In this document: positions 57,372 to 64,000 of the stretch, in pieces
Numbering within the stretch: the stretch's first letter is position 1
Layout: each line of letters opens with the position of its first letter
Assembly (NCBI GenBank): GCA_001465935.1
Contig: LNKV01000038.1
Location: 194,176 to 258,175, forward strand
Length of the DNA stretch: 64,000 nt
Reading direction: 5' to 3'
Source of the DNA: Clarireedia homoeocarpa
Lineage: Eukaryota > Ascomycota > Leotiomycetes > Helotiales > Rutstroemiaceae
The notes under the pieces: generated by a model
The model's input: the letters and a program-made list of their open reading frames with translations, nothing else
What the model was told of the DNA's origin: nothing
Database searches by the model: none
Made by a program: the position numbers and the translations under genes

Positions 57372-58158
57372 GAAGCATATAAGTTGTCGACCACATTACA
57401 TAGCATGGCAGGAATACCTGGATACCTGGATACCTGGATACTTCGTACGTCTTTTTGTACTGCCCTTGATGCTGCCCGTATCTAAAGGGAGGGGAGGACC
57501 TTTTGGGTCTTGTGCGGTAGTCAGTTAGATGCCAAAGAATGATGGATGGCAAAAAGGCGTAAAAGAAAGCAGCAAAAGTGTCGAACTTTCTCGCCAGGGA
57601 AGAAGGAAACACAACAAACACAACAAACACAACAAACACATAACCTCACAGACATTTAACCCTCTGTCCATTCGAAATTACCAGCTTCCTTGCGAAACAG
57701 ATGATCGCTTTCCTTTTTCTCGGGACTCCGGCCATTATTGGATAATCGGCAGCGGCCCATTGTATCTTGCACGAGTATTCTTATATGTTATATGTTCATC
57801 CTTCCATATATCAATATCCATCCCATCCCATTCTCCGTCCATACCATACCATACCATACCACATACCACATCCCATTACCCGTCCCATCCCATCCCATCC
57901 CACACCACACAGCAGGCTGGCTCGCAGGCGTGGATTATTACATTAGCTCGGAAGTGATCAGAACTATGCCACACCCGTCCAAATATAAGCGATTTTGACC
58001 AGCAGAAACCCCAGCACCATCAGGTTTAGGAAAAGAAAGATTCGCTCCTCTCACCACCAATTTCGAAAGCATTACGGAGATCATTCCAAATATCCTCTTC
58101 TACTTCAGTAACCAGCGATCCGACGCTCACATAACTCTACTCGAGTTTTCCCAGAGAA

Positions 58159-58389
58159 ATGTCGCGTGTTTAGACATTTCTCCCAGCGCGATCGGTCGGG
58201 AAAGACAGAAAGAATTACCCTTTACCCCAATCCACTTCCAACGCCAACGTCAACGTCAACTCATCCACCCTTCGCGCAGTTACTTTCGATAACACTATCC
58301 AAACCACTCCTATCTTTGAAGGCTCAATGGTATTTGGTCCCGTGGCCGTCGAAAAGACACAGGATATCCTTCAACCTCAATTATCCTGA
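58159..58389 (+). promoter_or_regulatory. Two small upstream ORFs before the LAMMER kinase start
   Basis: ATG-TCG-CGT-GTT-TAG at 58159-58173 and a 20-codon frame at 58327-58389 (MVFGPVAVEKTQDILQPQLS) lie in the 285 bp before the kinase ATG. If the transcript begins upstream of them they could dampen translation of the kinase. Leader extent is not known. Confidence 0.35.
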
Positions 58390-58443
58390 CGTGATTGTCT
58401 GAGCCCATCGGGGTCGAAACGTTCACTTTTTTACAACTGTGCC

Positions 58444-60863
58444 ATGTCGACTCCATCAACCCTACCACCTCATCATCCCAGCTACGGATACTCACACCAT
58501 CAGAATTACACATCAACTGCTGCATATAGAGCGAGCAATAATCTGTTGAGCGGCAGCGGCCGTCTAGGCGCCTCATATACCATTCCGACCTCCTCAAGTA
58601 GCAGTGCCTCGTCGAGCGGGACTGCGACCGCTCCCACGCGCTTGAATCAAACTTCTGCATCCAATACACAAACCCCGGCCACAAAGGCCGAGAAGAAGTC
58701 GGCAGTCATGCCTGCTTCATCCGCATCAGCAACAGGAACGGCAACAGCATCGAAACAGCCTGCTCCCAAGAAGAGACAACGGTCAAAAGAGCCGAGGCAA
58801 CCAGACTGGCACAAGTTCTACGAGAACGGTCTTCCCCAGGAAGTGATTGTTATCGATGATTCTGAATCCCCCGAACCATCGGCCTCTGTTGCATCAAACG
58901 CTCAAGCAAACGCTCAAGCAAATGCTACAGCAGTAGTAGTAAATAGTCGACATGCTGCAAAGAAGAGAAAGCGCGACGACGCGGTCACAGCATACGACCC
59001 GGTATATCAACTTGACGCCTCTGCCGACCCGAGTCCACAATACAAATCTGCCTCTGGTTCTACCATATCTACCGATCGCACAACATCAGCAATACACACA
59101 ACAGCCGCCACTTCTTTGGGATCTCTCTCGTCGAACGGCCAAAATGGACAGAACGGACAGAATGGTGTGAACGGACAGACGGTCTTTAGTAATGCAGTCG
59201 AACTTACAGGACATAAAAGAAAACGGACAAATACTCGACTACAAATTGCCAATGAAGCAAAACGGAAAGAACTTGAATTCGCTCAAGAGTCCTGGGGCAA
59301 TTACGTCCCACCCCCAAAACCACCTATAAAGGCACGAGATGTTCCAGTGCGACAGGAGGCAGATGTAAGTATAGTAGCTGCGCCATATTGACCCAGAGCT
59401 AATATTATATGTTTAGACATCTTATACCAAGCACAGTAAAGTTGACGATGAAGATGGTCACTATATAGTTGTTCCGGACACAGACTTAACAGAAAGATGT
59501 GAGTTATCCCACAATTCGTGCTGATTCACAGGACCTGACAGAAACACAGATTCGGTTTTAAAATTACTCGGCCAGGGAACCTTTGGCAAGGTTGTGCAAG
59601 CTCGAGATCGTGAAAGAGGAAAGCTTGTCGCTATTAAAATCATTCGCTCTGTTCAAAAGTACCGAGATGCCTCAAAGATTGAGTTGAGGGTGTTATCTAC
59701 ACTCAAAGCCAATGATCAAGAGAACCGGAACAGATGTATACATCTTCGGGATTGCTTCGATTACCGGGGACATATATGCATAGTCATGGACTTGCTAGGA
59801 CAGAGCGTTTTCGACTTTCTCAAGATGAACTCTTTCGTACCTTTTCCAAATTCACAGATTCAAAGCTTCGCTCGGCAACTGTTCACTAGTGTTGCCTGTA
59901 AGTACTCTTACTCACAACTTCAAATGTGGGCAGCCCAAACTGACTACAAATATAGTCCTTCACGATTTAAACCTAATTCACACTGATCTGAAACCCGAAA
60001 ATATCCTTCTGTGCGACAATAATTACCAGGCCTTTACATACAGTCGCAGAATACCTTCTTCCTCTACTACAGTAAATCGGCAGGCAGCTCAAAGAAAAGT
60101 CCTTCTGGATACGGAAATAAGACTTATTGATTTTGGTTCTGCTACATTCCAGGATGAATATCATTCATCCGTCGTATCTACACGCCACTATCGAGCTCCA
60201 GAGATCATTCTTGGACTTGGGTGGTCATTTCCATGCGATATTTGGAGTATTGGATGCATACTTGTTGAATTCTTTACTGGTGATGCACTTTTCCAGACCC
60301 ACGACAACTTGGAGCATTTGGCTATGATGGAAAGTGTCTGTGGCACTAGAATAGACAGCCACCTCATTCAACAAGTCAATGCTATGTCGAAACGTAATGG
60401 AGGAAACCCTGCTGCGAGGTAAGAAATAAACGCTCCTGGCAGCGACGGTTGTATGCTAATACTTTTGCCAGATACTTCAAAAGGTTAAAGCTGGATTACC
60501 CCACACCGGACACCACAAGAGCTTCTCGACGGTTTGTAAAGGCGATGAAGCCATTGCATGTAAGTTTCCCAGACGCTCCGGCACGAGCTTCTGACTGACA
60601 ATCTCCAGGAAATTATTCGTGAGAATACCAAGTTCAGTCGGAACTTCCTCGACCTTCTCAGGAGAATCTTTGTCTATGACCCTAGTGAACGAATCACAGC
60701 CAAAGAAGCCCTTCGGCATCCATGGTTTAAGGAGGCAGCCACACCAGATGATGGTACAGAAGCAACCAAAATAAGGCTACAAAGGCAACGGCAAGCACTA
60801 GCATATGCTGGGCAGCCTAATAGCGCTTCTTCTTCTTCTTCAGGCCATAATGGTCTTCACTGA
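58444..60863 (+). CDS. LAMMER/CLK dual-specificity protein kinase
   Basis: CMGC-group kinase of the Kns1/Lkh1/CLK family, which phosphorylates SR-type splicing factors and growth regulators. Exons 58444-59364, 59417-59498, 59550-59897, 59956-60418, 60472-60559 and 60609-60863 give 718 aa. The first 330 residues are low-complexity, with Ser/Ala/Thr runs, a (NGQ) repeat (NGQNGQNGQNGVNGQ) and basic clusters (KKRQRSKEPR, KKRKRDD) that look like nuclear signals. Kinase domain from Y335: GQGTFGKV (Gly loop 342-347), catalytic Lys364 in VAIKII, Asp461 in HTDLKPEN, DFG 509-511 and the APE-equivalent RAPEIIL. The family signature EHLAMME is at 570-576. Compared with the canonical EHLAMMERxxG, the Arg is Ser here (EHLAMMESVCG). 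All intron phases agree. Confidence 0.95.
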
Positions 60864-61376
60864 GCGAATCATGAACAACGACGGCGTATTTGGTAGGGAG
60901 CGTAAGGGTATTTATTACTCTGCACAACATGCATGTTTTGGGTTTAGCAGATAGTGGTGGTAATGACTTTGTATTATGTCACATAAAATTCTGCTTTCGG
61001 ACTATCATAGGGAAGTCTTATTATTCATAGATAGACGCAGGGATTTTTTCAGGTGATAGAGCAAATCCAGCATCTCATCCCAACTCAAAGATATGATGGC
61101 AATTTGTGTATTGGACAGTGTATGCCGAAACCGCGGCCTTTTCTTTTAGGAACATATGCAAGGCTGTGAGATATGCTATTTGGTCAAGTGTGGGCTGCCG
61201 TACATTGGTAGTATCATATCGTTATCAGCTCGCACTTGCAACAATTTTTTTTTTTTGCGGTTATGACTATTGTCAAGCTGGCAATGAATACAAAGCTGGC
61301 AATGAATACAACATGACTGATTGAGCAGCCAAAATGAATTGACCACTCGATCTTCTGCTACTCAATTTCTAGGTTC
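60864..61376. other. Intergenic, kinase 3' flank and TRZ1 promoter
   Basis: No coding frame; includes a T(10) run near 61246 and a duplicated AAGCTGGCAATGAATACA-like element at 61274-61310. Confidence 0.55.
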
Positions 61377-64000
61377 ATGCAGGGTACTGTAAAACAATCG
61401 TTTTTAAAGCGATTGTATACGCAAACTGGGGCATCAGAACCTCGACAGCCTCGTTTCCCATTACCAACTCAGTTTCTATGGAAAGTCGATAGCCAATATC
61501 GTGAACGAAAAGCAGCCTTGAATGGTCCGAGGGAGACCCGCAGGAGTAACTATTTTCTTGTCCTTAATAACCTGCAAGGGAATGTGTATCACGGCGCGAA
61601 AACCGTCCTAAAATCACCAGCAAGAAAAGGAGTCAAAATGCGCAACTGGGTGCAGTTGTTGACTACACCTACGGCGGATACGCCTGGGACCACTTTACTC
61701 CTCCACTTCGATGACAAACGATACTTGTTCGGCAATGTCTCTGAAGGGACGCAGAGAGCATCTGTGCAGAGGAAGATTTCTCTGATGAAGGTTGGAGAGA
61801 TTTTCTTGACAGGCAAAGTGGACTGGGCTTCAACTGGAGGGATTTTGGGTATGATTTTAACATTGGCGGACGTGACGACCAGCTCAAGAGAGGAAGTTTT
61901 TAAGACAAGGAATGAAGCTGCGAAGAAGAGAGGAACAGAAGCGAAAATGGGTGAAAGGGCATGGCTGAATTTACATGGTGGGGAGAACTTGACACATCTA
62001 CTTGCTACGGCAAGGAGATTTATATTCAGAAAGGGAATGCCAGTGTATACCACCGAGTATCGAGTCGGCAGTGATACGGCAAAGGAAAATTGGGCTCCGT
62101 CCTGGGCTGACGACAATATCAAAGTGTGGGCTATGGCAGTGCCATCGGAAGGATACGTAAAGAGCCCAGGGAAGAGAACGCATGATGAGTTCAAAGATGA
62201 TACTGGCTCTGCGAAGGAGCAAGAGCTGAAACAGGAAGAAGCCCTTACACTGGAAAGTGAGGAAGTCAGCAACCATCAAATACGAAAATCGGTCGTTTCC
62301 TCAATGTTCGATTCAGATTGGAGAATGGACGCTCTTGTTCAGATGAAGCTGAAGGATGTTCGAATGCCTGCTACAATATTCCACAGGGATGAAGAAGGCA
62401 GAATCCAGAAATACACTGGACCGCAGCCGGGAGGTGAGGAGGAGTTGCCAGACATTGACGTTCTTATTAGAAGACCGTGGCCAGGTGCCCTAGTCGAATC
62501 CTTACCTTCTACAACGCCCTCCACAAGCGCCGTCTCCTATATTGTGAAGAATCATACACAGCGTGGAAAATTCAACCCTCAAGCGGCAAAAGCGCTGAAG
62601 GTTAAACCTGGTCCCGATTTCTCAACGCTTGCGTCAGGCCATAGCGTTGTTGCAACAGATGGCACAACTGTCACACCCGAACAAGTTTTGGGAGAGAGTA
62701 GGGAAGGCAACGGTTTCGCGGTTGTCGATCTACCTGACCCGACGTACATCAAATCATTACTTGCCCGAGAAGAATGGACAGTCAAAGAGCTCATGAATGG
62801 CATCAAGTCAATTTATTGGCTTCTGGGTCCTGGCGTTCTGGCAGACCCCAGAGTACAGAAATTCATGGAAGAAAAAAGTTCAATAAAGCATATAGTCTCA
62901 TCGAAGGACTGCAGTCCGAACTACCTTGCTTACGAATCATCAGCAGCTCAAGCTATTCGTCTACATCTTCTCGATGCTGAACACTTCCCAATTCCTACCT
63001 ACAGCAACGTCCTGAGTGATCAGCCAACAGTCGGTCCCTACGTAGTGGGTAAATCGGGATTTACCACTGTCTTGGAACCTACATTTCAAATTCAGGATGA
63101 GACTGTAATCCCTTTCTTGGATACAGAGAAGGTGGTGACTGAAGCAGATCCTGAGGTTTTGAAGTTAGCGAGTCAAGCTCGAGAAGAAGTCCTGAATCCC
63201 GAGTACCAAGCAAAGCTCGACGAGGTGCAGAAGGATATACCTTGCAAAGATGCAGAGATTATTACACTTGGTACTGGCTCTGCACTGCCCTCTAAATACA
63301 GAAATGTCTCTGCCACCCTACTTCGGGTTCCTGGGTATGGTACTTATCTTTTCGATTGCGGCGAGAATACTCTTGGGCAGTTGAAAAGAGTATTTGGTAA
63401 TGATCTGCCAAGCATACTTAGTGATCTGAAAGCAATCTGGATCAGCCATCTGCATGCTGATCATCACCTTGGTACCACATCTGTTATTAAAGCCTGGCAT
63501 GATGTTACATCTACGGATGATTCAGCGAGGAGCAAAAACCTTGTCGTTGCATCTGATCCTGGAATGCTGCAGTGGCTCAGTGAATATTCGGAGGTTGAAA
63601 ACTTTGGGTTTGAGAGACTTGATCTGGTTTATATGACTGTCAAGAACAATAATCTCTTGAAAGAGTTTAGCCCACAGGAAACTGAGGCTTATGGTTTAGC
63701 TTCGATTCAAGCCTGCCGTGTCAATCACTGCAAAGGTGCTTTAGCGGTTGCGTTCAATTTCCCAAATGGCTTCAAAGTAGCCTATTCGGGTGACTGTCGA
63801 CCGTCTGAGGATTTCGTCACTATCGGCAAAGGTGCCACTCTCCTAATCCACGAAGCTACATTCGATGATGAGCTTCAAGGTGATGCTGTCGCCAAAAAGC
63901 ATTCTACCACCTCTGAGGCAATGAATATTGGTAAAGAAATGGGCGCAAGGCGCATACTGCTCACTCACTTCTCTCAGAGATATCAGAAGATACCAGTCAT
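61377..64000 (+). CDS. TRZ1: tRNase Z, long form (partial at right edge)
   Basis: Long-form tRNase Z (ELAC2/Trz1), the endonuclease that removes 3' trailers from nuclear and mitochondrial pre-tRNAs. One uninterrupted frame from ATG 61377 through the window end, at least 874 codons; the stop lies outside. The N-terminus MQGTVKQSFLKRLYTQTG is basic and could target mitochondria. An amino half-domain without metal ligands follows (KMRNWVQLLTTPTADTPGTT, GEIFLTGKVDWASTGGILGM, GENLTHLLATARRF, the exosite-bearing half), then the catalytic half: IITLGTGSALPSKYRNVSAT, GTYLFDCGENTLGQL, the metal-binding HxHxDH motif SHLHADHHLG (His691, His693, Asp695, His696), NHCKGALAVAFNF, AYSGDCRPSEDF, LIHEATFDDE and LLTHFSQRYQKIP. 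An internal ATG at 61638 is possible but the upstream sequence (NYFLVLNNLQGNVYHGAKTV) reads as coding. Confidence 0.93.
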   Translation, partial: MQGTVKQSFLKRLYTQTGASEPRQPRFPLPTQFLWKVDSQYRERKAALNGPRETRRSNYFLVLNNLQGNVYHGAKTVLKSPARKGVKMRNWVQLLTTPTADTPGTTLLLHFDDKRYLFGNVSEGTQRASVQRKISLMKVGEIFLTGKVDWASTGGILGMILTLADVTTSSREEVFKTRNEAAKKRGTEAKMGERAWLNLHGGENLTHLLATARRFIFRKGMPVYTTEYRVGSDTAKENWAPSWADDNIKVWAMAVPSEGYVKSPGKRTHDEFKDDTGSAKEQELKQEEALTLESEEVSNHQIRKSVVSSMFDSDWRMDALVQMKLKDVRMPATIFHRDEEGRIQKYTGPQPGGEEELPDIDVLIRRPWPGALVESLPSTTPSTSAVSYIVKNHTQRGKFNPQAAKALKVKPGPDFSTLASGHSVVATDGTTVTPEQVLGESREGNGFAVVDLPDPTYIKSLLAREEWTVKELMNGIKSIYWLLGPGVLADPRVQKFMEEKSSIKHIVSSKDCSPNYLAYESSAAQAIRLHLLDAEHFPIPTYSNVLSDQPTVGPYVVGKSGFTTVLEPTFQIQDETVIPFLDTEKVVTEADPEVLKLASQAREEVLNPEYQAKLDEVQKDIPCKDAEIITLGTGSALPSKYRNVSATLLRVPGYGTYLFDCGENTLGQLKRVFGNDLPSILSDLKAIWISHLHADHHLGTTSVIKAWHDVTSTDDSARSKNLVVASDPGMLQWLSEYSEVENFGFERLDLVYMTVKNNNLLKEFSPQETEAYGLASIQACRVNHCKGALAVAFNFPNGFKVAYSGDCRPSEDFVTIGKGATLLIHEATFDDELQGDAVAKKHSTTSEAMNIGKEMGARRILLTHFSQRYQKIPV

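Larger units (their letters stand above)
55952..58443. other. Long intergenic region upstream of LAMMER kinase
   Basis: No supportable gene in about 2.5 kb. Holds GAAGTGTGAAGTATG-type repeats (57286-57371), CTGGATAC triplicated near 57417-57441, AACAAACAC units near 57611-57640, and CCATA/CCATC repeats near 57838-57905. The right part probably contains the kinase promoter and leader. Confidence 0.55.

Noticed and set aside
57016..57639. 207-codon minus-strand frame
   Set aside because: Built from microsatellite DNA, giving FVVFVVF and HTSYF-type repeats.

Overview
The window reads as nuclear DNA of a filamentous ascomycete. Genes are split by short GT-AG introns (mostly 48 to 140 nt, many with CTNAC or CTAAT branch sites), spaced by AT-leaning, microsatellite-rich intergenic DNA. 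The gene set includes a HET-domain/ankyrin protein, an exo-arabinanase-like GH93 enzyme, an F-box protein, a LAMMER kinase and AIM3/BBC1. A Leotiomycete (Helotiales, Sclerotiniaceae-like) is my best guess; it rests on remembered protein families, not on a search.

Layout. 0.7-7.7 kb: tRNA exportin LOS1 (+) converges on a PC-esterase/Cas1p O-acetyltransferase (-). 9.3-14.3 kb: two S10 serine carboxypeptidases in tandem (-), a secreted-type enzyme and vacuolar carboxypeptidase Y. 15.3-18.7 kb: a ribosome block with SDO1 (+), RPS18 (-) and RPL17 (+); the last two are head to head over 259 bp. 19.3-31.6 kb: an accessory-looking block with an F-box protein, a Cys/His-motif coiled-coil protein, a basic helical protein, a HET-ankyrin protein and a secreted GH93-like enzyme. 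32.5-34.4 kb: an AMPK1-type glycogen-binding (CBM48-like) protein. 34.4-41.2 kb: 6.8 kb with no supportable gene but several tandem repeats. 41.2-49.9 kb: a GC-rich intronless FAD monooxygenase, sphingolipid C4-hydroxylase SUR2, TCTP and AIM3/BBC1. 50.35 kb: an intron-containing tRNA-Arg(UCG). 51.2 kb: a small secreted protein. 53.6 kb: one doubtful gene. 54.7-64 kb: sideroflexin FSF1, a LAMMER kinase and tRNase Z TRZ1, which runs off the right edge.

For most split genes I reconstructed exons by reading splice sites and checking that phases sum to a whole number of codons; lengths quoted come from those sums. Three genes act in tRNA maturation or export (LOS1, an intron-bearing tRNA, TRZ1) and several in ribosome biogenesis or translation (SDO1, RPS18, RPL17, TCTP), but they are scattered and each has its own promoter, so I do not infer a functional cluster. 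I found no clear undescribed multi-gene system. The least understood material is the pair of uncharacterised proteins at 22.7-27.1 kb, the small secreted protein at 51.2 kb, and the repeat-rich desert at 34.4-41.2 kb.
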